NCBI GenBank assembly: GCA_017474045.1
Contig: JAFUHX010000018.1
Coordinates: 1-64,000 of the forward strand
Length of the DNA stretch: 64,000 nucleotides
Direction of reading: 5' to 3'
DNA from: Clostridia bacterium
Lineage (GTDB): Bacteria > Bacillota > Clostridia > Oscillospirales > Acutalibacteraceae
The position numbers and the translations under genes are program-made. The notes beneath the pieces are model-generated. The model worked only from the letters and a program-made list of their open reading frames with translations. It was not told the origin of the DNA and did no database searches. Positions 7,324-15,738 of the stretch are shown here, piece by piece. Position 1 is the first letter of the stretch. Every line of letters begins with the position of its first letter.

Positions 7324-10239
7324 TCATAAATATTTTTCAATTTCTTCAGCTGTCATATTAAAGCTTTCTTTCATATCGTCAATAAAGATTTCTCTTTTTT
7401 CGCTGATAATTTTTCTCAAGGCAACAATGCTGTTTTCCCAGGCATTATAGGATATCGCTCCCCAACGCTCACAATGCTCTTTCATTTCAGGTCTGATTTC
7501 TTCAACAAGTTCATCAAAAATTTTTAAAAGCCTTTCAGTTTCAAAGGTTGTTTTAAGATGCTTGCTGTGAATTTCAAGAAGACGGGTTCTGAAGGACTTG
7601 TTTTTAATTAAGTTAGACATAATGGTGGTGTTAAACATTTTTCCAACACCGTGACCTTCGGGGTTAAGATAGTTGTTTATATAGTTATAGGTATAGGTTG
7701 AGGGGAAAAGCGCCCAATCCACATCAAAGAATATCCAGCGCCACTTTGAGCCTTCTGAATTTTCACGATAAAATCTGATGTTACCTGTGTCGGTATTGGT
7801 AAAGAAGGATTCACACATCCAATAAGAAATCAGCTCATCAATGTCTATCTGAGAGCAAACATATTTATAATGCTCGTCTTTTCTCATGTCATGGGTTTTA
7901 ATATATTCAAGAAGCGCTTTGTAGTTATCCATTGAGCCTCGCTGAACAATAGCGTTACCCTTTATGAAATCAACATTTTCGCTGTCAACACCTCTGTGGT
8001 TGGCAAGATAGTCTTCGTCAAGCTTTTCTCTAAGGTCATAAATTCCGTGATATTTACCGTTGACATAAGTAATTACAGGCTGATAATCCATAATGTCAAC
8101 GTCAATGCTGTTTTTGATAACCATTGCGCAATAGGCATCTCTGATGTGGCTTTTTGAAAAATCCTGACCGCTGTTTCTGAGAATCAGAGAAGAAAAAACG
8201 TTAACATCGTTATCTTCAAAAAAAGGATAGCAGACTTCTTTCAGTCCATATTTATCTCTCAGATTTATTGAAACACTTTTTTGAGCAAGTGCGCGGCTGT
8301 ATTGACCGAAAACCTTGATTCCTGCGTCAAACTGAACCTGAGCTACTCCGTCCTGAGTCATAAATTCAAAATTAACCGGTCTTTCCCAATCTTTCCAATA
8401 ATTAGCACCCACATAGGGAAACTCACTTCCCTTTCCGGGACCGTCAGCCCAGATTCCCGTATTGTAATCATAGAGATTTTTGCTGTCTGTTGTCAGGAAC
8501 ACAACGGGAAGAGTATGTTTTTTTCCGACTATATAGGTGGCGCTGATTGTGTCGGAAGGAACATAGCCTTCTTTAAAAGCTCTGGCACGAAAGGCAGTTG
8601 TCTGATTAACCTTTATTGCCTCTGAAAACAGCTTCGATTTTTTTGTCGGAACGCTTCCGTCTGTTGTATAGCGAATCTCGCCGTCTGAACAGCTTAAGGT
8701 TATTTCGCTTCCCTTTTTAAGATAGGTACTGCCTTGGGAAAACTCAGGATTTGAAAGAGCTTGTTTCAAGGTTGTTTTGGGATTTTCTTTTCCCGGAGTA
8801 AGAGAAGAATAATAGACTGTTTCGTCAACAGAGTCAACCTCTCTTCCTGCGCAGTAGCCGGAAGAAACTCTTCCGTAGGTCAAGCTGTCAACAACAATGC
8901 CCTTTTTATCAATAAGATAAACTGTTTCACCATAGCGGTTAAGACCCATGCTGACATAAATATTACCTGTTACATTGCTGACGCGGTCAACATCATCGCA
9001 ATAAATTGCAATGTAATCGCCCGCTTTCAGAACTCTGTCGGGCAAGGATTTAAAGCTCTCCGCTTTTTTAGATTCGGAGAGCTTATAGTCTTTTAAATTA
9101 ATATCTTCATCGGTGTTGTTATGAAGCTCAACATAATCAAAATATTCACCCTGTGAAGACTGAGGAACAGTGGTGTTAACCGCCGCAACCTCTGTTATTG
9201 AAATTGATTTGTTGCCCGTATATCTTGCGCTGTCAACGCTTTCAAATGCTTTTTGAGTGTTAGCCTTGCCCGGTGTGGCTTTGGCAAAGAAAGCAAAGGA
9301 AGAAACGTCATCTTTCTTTCTTCCGCAGGTAAGATTTGAAGTCAGGTCAAAGACGCGGCAACTGTCGATTTCTTTTTGGTTTTTATCAAAGATATATAAA
9401 AACTCCTCATCGCCTTTCAAAGAAAAATCGGCGTGAACATAGCTTTTTTCGCTGTTATATTCTCTGATTTTTCCTGAAAGATAAACCACAAGGTATTCCC
9501 CTGCTTTAACCTTGATTGCAGGAAAAGCCCATTTTTCTTTGTTGGCAAAATCATCGCTGAGAGTGCAGCCTTTAAGACTTATATCTTTATCGCTGCTGTT
9601 ATAAATCTCAACCCAGCTGACAAATTCGCCTTCATCGTCAGTTAAAGTAGCGGTTGAGTTAGTTGAATATTCATTGATATAAAGCCCTGTTGTTTCTTTA
9701 ACATTGGCAACGGGAACATCAGCAAGAACCTCGTTGTTGGCTTTGCCGGGAGTCGGCGTATCAAAAAAAGCAAACTGCCCTTTTTCGTCAATACCGGTGC
9801 TTTTGTCTTTCCCCGGCTTATTGGTTACAAAATTACAAAGCAATCTTCCTTTTGCGTTATAAAGACAAATACTTTCACCCTTTGAGCTGAGAGAAAACGG
9901 AACATGAATAATTCTGTTTTCCGTATCAATTTTCTCAGTTCCGTCAGCAAAAACAACAAAGTATTCCCCTGCACCAATGGTAAACTCAGGAAAAACAAAC
10001 TGATCAACGTTATAGCTGTTATCTGAAAGCATATATCCGCTGAGATTAATGGGAGAAGCAGTTGGATTGTGAAGCTCGATCCAGTCTCCGAAGTCTCCGT
10101 TTTCATCAGCAAGAACCGACTTGTTGTTGTTCATTACCTCAGAAATATAGACATCTTTAAAAAGCCCTGATTCGCTGCAGGAACTGAACAGACAAACCAC
10201 CGCTAACATCAATAGCACCAAACTGAATTTTTTCTTCAT
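7324..10239 (-). CDS. CotH-kinase-family lipoprotein with lamin-tail domains
   Basis: 971 residues. Signal peptide with lipobox LFSSC, lipidated Cys at residue 21. Three lamin-tail domains follow: DVYISEVMNNN from about 30, LYINEYSTNS from about 185, ISITEVAAVNT from about 345; each carries a GDWIELHNPT-like or YVELHNN-like core. Then comes a chitobiase C-terminal-like beta domain near 500-570 (GEIRYTTDGSVPTKKS). The CotH domain fills about 570-970 and includes RWIFFDVDWALF, a likely Asp-x-Asp metal site of these atypical kinases. Known CotH proteins phosphorylate spore-coat proteins; outside spores they occur with cell-surface and cellulosomal proteins. The start at 10239 fits AAGGTG better than the GTG at 10248. 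Confidence 0.88.
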   Translation of the reverse strand: MKKKFSLVLLMLAVVCLFSSCSESGLFKDVYISEVMNNNKSVLADENGDFGDWIELHNPTASPINLSGYMLSDNSYNVDQFVFPEFTIGAGEYFVVFADGTEKIDTENRIIHVPFSLSSKGESICLYNAKGRLLCNFVTNKPGKDKSTGIDEKGQFAFFDTPTPGKANNEVLADVPVANVKETTGLYINEYSTNSTATLTDDEGEFVSWVEIYNSSDKDISLKGCTLSDDFANKEKWAFPAIKVKAGEYLVVYLSGKIREYNSEKSYVHADFSLKGDEEFLYIFDKNQKEIDSCRVFDLTSNLTCGRKKDDVSSFAFFAKATPGKANTQKAFESVDSARYTGNKSISITEVAAVNTTVPQSSQGEYFDYVELHNNTDEDINLKDYKLSESKKAESFKSLPDRVLKAGDYIAIYCDDVDRVSNVTGNIYVSMGLNRYGETVYLIDKKGIVVDSLTYGRVSSGYCAGREVDSVDETVYYSSLTPGKENPKTTLKQALSNPEFSQGSTYLKKGSEITLSCSDGEIRYTTDGSVPTKKSKLFSEAIKVNQTTAFRARAFKEGYVPSDTISATYIVGKKHTLPVVFLTTDSKNLYDYNTGIWADGPGKGSEFPYVGANYWKDWERPVNFEFMTQDGVAQVQFDAGIKVFGQYSRALAQKSVSINLRDKYGLKEVCYPFFEDNDVNVFSSLILRNSGQDFSKSHIRDAYCAMVIKNSIDVDIMDYQPVITYVNGKYHGIYDLREKLDEDYLANHRGVDSENVDFIKGNAIVQRGSMDNYKALLEYIKTHDMRKDEHYKYVCSQIDIDELISYWMCESFFTNTDTGNIRFYRENSEGSKWRWIFFDVDWALFPSTYTYNYINNYLNPEGHGVGKMFNTTIMSNLIKNKSFRTRLLEIHSKHLKTTFETERLLKIFDELVEEIRPEMKEHCERWGAISYNAWENSIVALRKIISEKREIFIDDMKESFNMTAEEIEKYL

Positions 10240-10249
10240 ATCATTCACC

Positions 10250-10738
10250 TTAATTAAAAATTATATCTTCAACCTTGCCGTTTGTAACCTTAACAAGATC
10301 AGCCGGAGAAATAAAAATCTGAATTCCCAATGCACCGCCGCTGATTATTACCTCAGAATGAAGGGTAACGCTTTGGTCAAAAACCGTTGGAAACTGCTTT
10401 TTCATTCCGATTGAGGTACAGCCGCCGCGAATATAGCCCGTCAGGCTTTTAATATCTTTAACATGAACCATTTCAACGCTTTTTTCGCCCACTGCCTTGG
10501 CGGCTTTTTTCATGTCAATTTCTTTATCAACAGGCAAAACAAAAACATAATGTTCTCCGCTTTTCCCCTTCAGGACCAGCGTTTTAAACGAGATTTCATA
10601 AGGCTGAGAAAGCATATCGGCAATATGAACACCGTCTATGAATTCCTGACAGTCATAATACTTGACCTTATAAGAAATTTTGTTTTTATCAAGAATTCTC
10701 ATGGCGTTAGTTTTAATTGCCTTTTCTTTTTTCGACAA
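10250..10738 (-). CDS. ybaK: Cys-tRNA(Pro)/Cys-tRNA(Cys) deacylase, YbaK/EbsC family
   Basis: 162-residue trans-editing enzyme that clears cysteine mischarged on tRNA-Pro. Conserved features are FKTLVLKG (about 51-58), an early part of the active cleft, VLPVDKEIDMKKAAKAVG (about 68-85) and the late GYIRGGCTSIGMKK loop (about 101-114). The start is TTG at 10738 behind AGGAAG. The stop lies 10 nt before the CotH-protein start, so they may share a transcript although no functional link is evident. Confidence 0.92.
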   Translation of the reverse strand: MSKKEKAIKTNAMRILDKNKISYKVKYYDCQEFIDGVHIADMLSQPYEISFKTLVLKGKSGEHYVFVLPVDKEIDMKKAAKAVGEKSVEMVHVKDIKSLTGYIRGGCTSIGMKKQFPTVFDQSVTLHSEVIISGGALGIQIFISPADLVKVTNGKVEDIIFN

Positions 10739-10835
10739 AGCTCTGCTCTTCCTTTCAGAAATTGACTATTTTTTTAATTTATATTATACTAACATAAAAG
10801 AAAGCTAATTTCAACATTAAAGGTGAAGACAAATT

Positions 10836-11651
10836 ATGAATTTTATTGAAGCGCTCCGTTGCCCTGTTTGCAACGAAGGTTTTTCACTTGACAAAAAAAG
10901 TCTTGTTTGCAAAAACAATCATCTTTTTGACATTTCAAAAGAAGGCTACGTTAACCTTCTTTGTTCTTCTCACAAAAGCGGAAGTGAAATCGGCGACAAC
11001 AAAAGCATGGCTCTTTGCAGACAAAGATTTTTAAACAAAGGTTATTTTTCTGCTCTTTCAGATTTCATTTCAGGCTATTGCGCAGATTTCAGCGAAGCGG
11101 CAACAATTCTCGACATCTGTTGCGGAGAAGGTTATTACAGCTCAGAAATTTTAAAAAACAAAGCTTTTCAGCTTTATGGCTTTGACCTTTCAAGAGAAAT
11201 GGTCCGTCTCGCCGCAAAAAGAAAGCTTCCTGCCAGTTTTTTTGTTTCAAACATTTCAAAAATTCCAATGAAAGATGAAAGCTGCGACCTTGCCTTCCAT
11301 TTTTTTGCACCCTTTCACGAAAAAGAGTTTTCAAGAATTTTAAAAAGCGGCGGAAAGCTTTTAACTGCTGTTCCCGGTAAAAACCATCTTTTTCAACTGA
11401 AAGAAAAAATCTATGATAAGCCATACAAAAATGACGAGAGCCTTCCTCAAACAGAAGCTTTGAGGCTTATCAGAACACATAAAGCTGAAAAAAGCATTAC
11501 TCTGACTTCGAAAGAAGACATTCAAAACTTATTTATGATGACTCCCTATTATTACCGCACTTCTCAAAAAGACAGGAAAAAAATTGAAAATCTTGATTTT
11601 CTCGAAGTAACAACACAATTTGTTATTGGTGAATATGAAAAACAGCTTTAA
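10836..11651 (+). CDS. rlmA: RlmA-like 23S rRNA (guanine-N1)-methyltransferase
   Basis: 271 residues. An N-terminal zinc ribbon (C9PVC ... C26 ... H30) is followed by a Rossmann methyltransferase with motif I LDICCGEGYYS at about 87-97 and SAM-binding GFDLSREMVRLAAKR. This layout matches RlmA-type enzymes, which methylate G745/G748 in helix 35; the exact target base is not decided by sequence. Sulphur-rich start LRCPVCNEGFSL and NHLFDISKEGYVNLL are typical. Divergent from ybaK, with a terminator shared with the convergent GH4 gene. Confidence 0.85.
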   Translation: MNFIEALRCPVCNEGFSLDKKSLVCKNNHLFDISKEGYVNLLCSSHKSGSEIGDNKSMALCRQRFLNKGYFSALSDFISGYCADFSEAATILDICCGEGYYSSEILKNKAFQLYGFDLSREMVRLAAKRKLPASFFVSNISKIPMKDESCDLAFHFFAPFHEKEFSRILKSGGKLLTAVPGKNHLFQLKEKIYDKPYKNDESLPQTEALRLIRTHKAEKSITLTSKEDIQNLFMMTPYYYRTSQKDRKKIENLDFLEVTTQFVIGEYEKQL

Positions 11652-11658
11652 ACAAAAA

Positions 11659-11698
11659 ATGCAACACAGATTCGTTTCGTCGGCGTTCTGTGTTGCAT
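11659..11698 (+). terminator. Bidirectional terminator between rlmA and the GH4 gene
   Basis: A 12-bp perfect stem ATGCAACACAGA (11659-11670) / TCTGTGTTGCAT (11687-11698), followed by CTTTTTTT on the plus strand and preceded by A-runs that give T-runs on the other strand. Confidence 0.9.
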
Positions 11699-11704
11699 CT
11701 TTTT

Positions 11705-13027
11705 TTAGTGATACTTAGGAAGATAATCTCCATGAGCTTCAATAAGGTCATCAACCATTTTCTTGATAGTGTCGATATCAAGCTCACTTCCGGTGTGAGG
11801 GTCAAGCATTGCCGCTTGATAAATATGCTCTTTCTTGCGTGTTCTCGCAGCCTCAATGGTAAGAAGCTGAACGTTGATATTGGTCATATTCATTGCTGCG
11901 CATTGAACAGGAAGCTCACCCACATAGCAAGGCTGAACTCCATAACCGTTTACAAGGCAGGGAACCTCAACGCAAGCCTCTTCAGGAAGATTTTTTATCA
12001 GGTGGCCGCGGTTAAGAACGTTACCCCCGATTTCATAAGGTGTGTTCGTTACTATTGCTTCCATAATTCTTGAAGCATATTCGTTTGAACGTGTGTGTTC
12101 TTTTACGCCGTTTTCAAGAAGCTCGGAATATTCCTTTTTCCAGGAAGCAATCTGTTCAATGCAGCGTCTGGGATATTCGTCAAGGGGAATATTATAGCGT
12201 TCAATAAGCTCGGGATATTTACTTTTGATATAAAACATATTGTATTCGGCGTTATGCTCGCTGGACTCGGTGCAATAATAGCCGAAATTTTTAATATAAT
12301 CAAGACGAACAAGATTCTTGCAGTCTTTATCAGCCAATTTTTCAGCTGCTCTTTTTCTGATTTCGGGATAGAGGTCTTTTCCGTTTTTGTCGCGGATTTC
12401 AAGAAGCCAGCCCATGTGGTTAATTCCTGCAATAAGCTCTTTTCTTCCTTCAAGAAGGCTTTCATCCATTCCGAGATCGCGGAAAAGGTCTCTTGAGCAA
12501 ACCTGAACGCTGTGGCAAAGACCAACAGTTTTAACACCGGTATATCTTTGCATATAGCCTGAAAGCATTGCCATGGGATTAGTATAATTAAGAAACCATG
12601 CATCAGGGCAGACTTCCTCCATGTCTCTTGCGAAATCATCCATAACGGGAATTGTTCTCAAGGCGCGCATTATTCCGCCGATTCCCAGAGTATCGCCGAT
12701 TGTCTGACGAAGACCATATTTTTTCGGAACTTCAAAATCAATTACGGTGCAAGGCTCATAAAGTCCGACCTGAATTGCATTAACAACAAAATCAGCACAC
12801 TTAAGAGCAGCCTTTCGGTTTTCAACACCTAAATAACACTCAATTTTTCCGTAACCGCCCAGAGTTTTATTCATTGCTTCAATAATGGTTTTGCTTTCAT
12901 TAAGACGAACCGCATCAATATCATAAAGCGCAAAAACGCTTTCTCTGAGGCTTTCGCAAGTCAGGCAATCACCTATAACATTTCTGGCAAAAACAGTGCT
13001 TCCGGCACCTAAAAAAGTTACTTTCAT
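11705..13027 (-). CDS. GH4-family alpha-galactosidase/6-phospho-glycosidase (MelA-like)
   Basis: 440-residue NAD- and Mn-dependent glycoside hydrolase. The Rossmann start VTFLGAGSTVFARNVIGD binds NAD. FLNYTNPMAMLSGYM (about 144-158) and VGLCHSVQ (about 168-175) carry the metal-ligand Cys and His. Members use an oxidation-elimination mechanism. The closest features are those of the MelA-type alpha-galactosidases, which act on unphosphorylated raffinose/melibiose. No PTS or ABC sugar transporter is adjacent, so the substrate remains an inference. A strong AGGAGG precedes the ATG. Confidence 0.85.
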   Translation of the reverse strand: MKVTFLGAGSTVFARNVIGDCLTCESLRESVFALYDIDAVRLNESKTIIEAMNKTLGGYGKIECYLGVENRKAALKCADFVVNAIQVGLYEPCTVIDFEVPKKYGLRQTIGDTLGIGGIMRALRTIPVMDDFARDMEEVCPDAWFLNYTNPMAMLSGYMQRYTGVKTVGLCHSVQVCSRDLFRDLGMDESLLEGRKELIAGINHMGWLLEIRDKNGKDLYPEIRKRAAEKLADKDCKNLVRLDYIKNFGYYCTESSEHNAEYNMFYIKSKYPELIERYNIPLDEYPRRCIEQIASWKKEYSELLENGVKEHTRSNEYASRIMEAIVTNTPYEIGGNVLNRGHLIKNLPEEACVEVPCLVNGYGVQPCYVGELPVQCAAMNMTNINVQLLTIEAARTRKKEHIYQAAMLDPHTGSELDIDTIKKMVDDLIEAHGDYLPKYH

Positions 13028-13052
13028 TTGTATCTCCTCCTATTCTTTTTTC

Positions 13053-13080
13053 ATTATATCACACAGTTTGCTTATTTCAA
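13053..13080 (-). promoter_or_regulatory. Promoter of the GH4 gene
   Basis: On the minus strand TTGAAA (13075-13080), 16-base spacer, TATAAT (13053-13058), 25 bases before the start codon. Confidence 0.7.
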
Positions 13081-13108
13081 TACTAAAAGAAAAAACAAAG
13101 AAAAAAAC

Positions 13109-13137
13109 AAAGGGAACGGTTTTGAGCCGTTCCCTTT
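13109..13137 (-). terminator. Terminator of the leucine-rich-repeat gene
   Basis: An 11-bp perfect stem AAAGGGAACGG / CCGTTCCCTTT with a 7-base loop, followed on the minus strand by GTTTTTTTC. Confidence 0.9.
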
Positions 13138-13145
13138 TGTTGTTT

Positions 13146-14324
13146 TTAATAGTGTGCTATACCGCAAGCACATGTTTTGTTTGTTTTAAAGAGCTTGTTG
13201 AAGAAGAGTATAATCTTCCAAATAAAGCCCATAAAGCCTGATTTGTGGCAATTGCAGGAGCAATCGTCAGCTTTGTCATAACTGCAGTTTTTACATTTCG
13301 TGCCGTCAAAATCATGACCTGTTGCAGGAATTGCTTCGGTGTAGCTGTCACCGCAGGAGCAGGTGTAAGTTCTGACACCGGCTTCGGTGCAAGATGCTGC
13401 CTTTGTTACGGTTGAGGTGTAGGAATGGGTGTGAGAGTGAATTGTTGCACCGGTTAAACATTCGTTGCCAACTATGCTATTCCACTGTTCTTCTGTGCCA
13501 CCGTAATACACGTCTGTGAGGCTTGCGCAGTGCCGGAAGGCATCATCGCCTATTGATGTAACGCTGTCGCCTATTGTTACACTTTCAAGGCTTGTGCAAC
13601 CACGGAAGGCTTCATCGCCTATTGATGTAACGCTGTCGGGGATTGTTATACTCTGAAGGCTTTCGCAACAACAGAAAGCTTCATCGCCTATTGATGTAAC
13701 GCTATCGGGGATTGTTACACTGGCAAGGTTTTCGCAGCAACGGAAGGCAGAATCACCGATGGTTGTAACACTGTCGGGGATTGTTACACTGGCAAGGTTT
13801 TCGCAGCAATCGAAGGCATAGCCGCCTATTGATGTAACGCTGTCGGGGATTGTTACATTCTCAAGGCTTGTGCAGTATTCGAAGGCTCCCACTCCTATTG
13901 ATGTAACGCTGTCGGGGATTATTATACTCGCAAGGCTTCTGCAATCAAGGAAGACAAAATTTCCTATTGATGTAACACTGTCGGGGATTATTATACTCGC
14001 AAGGCTTCTGCAATTAACGAAGGCCCAATTGCCTATTGATGTAACACCATCTTCAATAACAATGGATTTTATATCGCTGTAATAAAAAGGTGAGCCGGGC
14101 CCACTATAAGGACTGATATAATTGGTCATAGCTCCCGTTCCGCTGATGACAAGCTCACCTGTTGAGCTGTCATAGGTGTAGGTAACATTTTCGCCGCAGC
14201 TACCGCTGTCTGCAAGGGCGCTTGCAGTTATGCCGAAGTCCACAAACCCACTGAGAGGTGCCACTGTCAGACACATAACCATAACAAGCAGTGTGCATAA
14301 GATTTTCTTTGCTGTGTGTTTCAT
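13146..14324 (-). CDS. Secreted BspA-like leucine-rich-repeat protein (LRR_5)
   Basis: 392 residues. Signal peptide at about 1-38 (KILCTLLVMVMCLTVAPLSG), a short beta region (YTYDSSTGELVISGTGAM), then eight 23-residue repeats at residues 88-271 with consensus IPDSVTSIGxxAFxxCxSL, each with one invariant Cys. A cysteine-rich tail includes TYTCSCGDSY and CKNC, then CSCNCHKSG, a hydrophobic FMGFIWKIILFFNKLF segment and a CACGIAHY end. Such proteins are abundant in gut Clostridia and bind host or bacterial surfaces; the tail probably holds the protein at the cell surface. The start at 14324 follows AGGAGG; the 27 residues encoded upstream are not translated. An unusual MITE-like element lies in its upstream region. 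Confidence 0.85.
   Translation of the reverse strand: MKHTAKKILCTLLVMVMCLTVAPLSGFVDFGITASALADSGSCGENVTYTYDSSTGELVISGTGAMTNYISPYSGPGSPFYYSDIKSIVIEDGVTSIGNWAFVNCRSLASIIIPDSVTSIGNFVFLDCRSLASIIIPDSVTSIGVGAFEYCTSLENVTIPDSVTSIGGYAFDCCENLASVTIPDSVTTIGDSAFRCCENLASVTIPDSVTSIGDEAFCCCESLQSITIPDSVTSIGDEAFRGCTSLESVTIGDSVTSIGDDAFRHCASLTDVYYGGTEEQWNSIVGNECLTGATIHSHTHSYTSTVTKAASCTEAGVRTYTCSCGDSYTEAIPATGHDFDGTKCKNCSYDKADDCSCNCHKSGFMGFIWKIILFFNKLFKTNKTCACGIAHY
13512..14063 (-). repeat. Eight tandem 69-bp repeats coding for leucine-rich repeats
   Basis: Units of 69 bases encode 23-residue repeats. Adjacent units share long near-identical runs such as TATTGATGTAACGCTGTCGG, so the array can grow or shrink by recombination. 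Confidence 0.9.
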
Positions 14325-14400
14325 TTTATATTCCTCCTTAAAAATAATAAAAAAGTGCGCCAACCGAAGCTGACACACATAAAACGCAACTCCGATTGTC

Positions 14401-14561
14401 GCCAAACAAATCTTAATTACAAAAGGTAAACCCTAATGCCCATCAAGTGGAATTGCGTTTTTGACGAATTCTTTTTGATGGGTTAAAAAGACAAAAAGGG
14501 TATAATACCCCTTTACAAAAAATAAAGGAATACCTTTGTTTGTTATTAAGATTTGTTTGGC
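14401..14561. mobile_element. MITE-like element with imperfect 28-31-bp terminal inverted repeats
   Basis: GCCAAACAAATCTTAA (14401-14416) and its exact reverse complement (14546-14561) bound a 161-bp segment. The homology continues inward as TTACAAAAGGTA versus TACCTTTGTTTGTTA, giving 28-31-base imperfect ends. Inside are a CCCATCAA/TTGATGGG pair and the palindrome GGGTATAATACCC. There is no coding capacity and no clear target duplication. It sits 77 bases upstream of the leucine-rich-repeat gene start. It could instead be a structured leader of that mRNA. Confidence 0.55.
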
Positions 14562-14640
14562 ATAATTAGTTTAGCACTTTTATGTAAAAAAATCAATAGT
14601 TTTTCTTTTTTATAAATCGGGTGCGGGTTTAGTGAAAATC

Positions 14641-14819
14641 AAGGCGAAGCCTTGCATATCATCAGCTTCGGAAGAAGCTGTATATCATCAAAACATAGTT
14701 TTGTATATCATCAAGCCGACAGAAATGCACACCTACGGTGTGATGAGATACAACACGGCAACGCCGTGTTGATGATATACACCCTGACGGGTGATGATAT
14801 ACCAAGCCTGTCGGCTTGG
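14641..14819. repeat. Array of hairpin units in two mirrored orientations, linked by TATATCATCA / TGATGATATA
   Basis: Three units each end in (T)ATATCATCA: AAGGC-gaa-GCCTT (14641), AGCTTC-ggaa-GAAGCT (14664), AAAAC-ata-GTTTT (14690). Then the orientation flips: CACACC-tac-GGTGTG (14728), AACACGGC-aac-GCCGTGTT (14752) and ACCC-tgac-GGGT (14781) are each followed by GATGATATAC or a one-base variant. The last hairpin CCAAGCC-tgtc-GGCTTGG (14802-14819) also pairs over 11 bp with 14712-14722, closing the right half. Stem sequences differ from unit to unit while the linker is constant. No coding frame. Confidence 0.85.
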
Positions 14820-14821
14820 AT

Positions 14822-14857
14822 AAAAAAATACCATTCGTTTTTCACGAATGGTATTTT
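14822..14857 (-). terminator. Terminator of tRNA-Val
   Basis: A long stem AAAAAATACCATTCGT / ACGAATGGTATTTTTT with a short loop, giving a T7 tract on the minus strand immediately after the tRNA CCA end. Confidence 0.9.
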
Positions 14858-14858
14858 T

Positions 14859-14935
14859 TGGTGAGGATGAGTGGGCTCGAACCACCGACCCCTTGCATGT
14901 CAAGCAAGTACTCTGACCAACTGAGCTACACCCTC
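14859..14935 (-). tRNA. tRNA-Val (anticodon GAC), CCA encoded
   Basis: Read on the minus strand: acceptor GAGGGTG pairs with CATCCTC, the discriminator is A and CCA is encoded in the gene. D-arm GCTCAGTTGGTCAGAGT, anticodon arm CTTGC-TTGACAT-GCAAG with anticodon GAC, T-arm GGTGG-TTCGAGC-CCACT. Anticodon GAC with A73 identifies valine (GUC/GUU codons). The mirrored hairpin array follows 40 bases downstream. Confidence 0.95.
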
Positions 14936-14970
14936 ATTTCAGGCGCCGGAAAACCGACGCCGGTTTAGTT

Positions 14971-15738
14971 TTAATATGTGTGTTTTTCGATAAGTCCGTT
15001 TGTTACATCGGGGAAATCAGTAATAATTCCGTCAACGCCGCATCTTATCATTTTTTCAATTGCTCTGACTGAGTCAACAGTCCAAGGGTTAACCATTATT
15101 CCGGCTTCGTGGGCTGTTTCAACATACTTTTCATCAACAAAAAGATATTGAGGATGAAGAGCATCGGCACTGATTGACTTAGCAAAATCAACATAGTTTG
15201 AAAGAAGCTTATTCTGATAGGTAATTTTTCTGTTTACGCTATAAAGAAAGCCGGTTTTGCAGCTACTGTCGATTTCTTTGGCTTCAACAAGAAGCTTCGG
15301 GTCAAAGCTTGAAATAAGAAGTCTGTCAAAAACGCCATGAAGCTTTGCAAGGCGAATTGTTTCTTTAACAATTTCTGTTTCAGCCTCTTCAGGACTTTTG
15401 ATTTCAATGTTTAAAACCTTGATGTCAGTTGTGGAAACAAAAGAAAGGAACTCATCAACCGTGGGAATTTTTTCGCCCTTATATTTAGGGCTGAAATAGC
15501 TTCCGAAATCGAATTTTTCCAACTGAGAAAGGGTCATTTCAGAAACCTTTCCCTTTCCGTCTGAGGTTTCATCAATCGTGTAGTTATGGCAAATTACAAG
15601 CTGGCCGTCTTTGGTTAAGTGAACATCGGTTTCAAAACCGTCAACACCCAGTTCAATTGACTTTTTAAAGGCAGGCATTGTGTTCTGAGGGGCGTATCGG
15701 TTGGCGCCTCTGTGTGAAATAACATTTATCTTTGCCAT
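14971..15738 (-). CDS. ugpQ: Glycerophosphodiester phosphodiesterase
   Basis: 255-residue TIM-barrel enzyme releasing glycerol-3-phosphate from deacylated phospholipids. The N-terminal VISHRGANRYAPQNTMPAF holds the HRG signature; GVDGFETDVHLTKDG carries the metal-ligand Glu-Asp pair and LVICHNYTIDETSDGKG the second catalytic His. The C-terminal NPWTVDSVRAI and CGVDGIITDFPD are canonical. There is no signal peptide, so it is cytosolic. Confidence 0.94.
   Translation of the reverse strand: MAKINVISHRGANRYAPQNTMPAFKKSIELGVDGFETDVHLTKDGQLVICHNYTIDETSDGKGKVSEMTLSQLEKFDFGSYFSPKYKGEKIPTVDEFLSFVSTTDIKVLNIEIKSPEEAETEIVKETIRLAKLHGVFDRLLISSFDPKLLVEAKEIDSSCKTGFLYSVNRKITYQNKLLSNYVDFAKSISADALHPQYLFVDEKYVETAHEAGIMVNPWTVDSVRAIEKMIRCGVDGIITDFPDVTNGLIEKHTY

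Noticed and set aside
13512..14063. CRISPR or non-coding tandem repeat
   Set aside because: The 69-bp unit is exactly 23 codons in the LRR protein frame, without spacers.
7324..14324. Plus-strand reading frames opposite the CotH-protein and LRR genes
   Set aside because: They lack ribosome binding sites and show the composition expected for the complement of the minus-strand genes.
14325..14405. 27-residue extension of the LRR protein
   Set aside because: The signal peptide begins at the ATG at 14324, which has a perfect AGGAGG; the extension has none.
14401..14561. c-di-GMP or T-box leader of the LRR gene
   Set aside because: No conserved aptamer core or T-box sequence could be recognised; the terminal inverted repeats fit a MITE better.
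14641..14819. CRISPR array
   Set aside because: The constant part is only 9-10 bases, it inverts midway, and the variable parts are hairpins rather than unique spacers; no cas genes.
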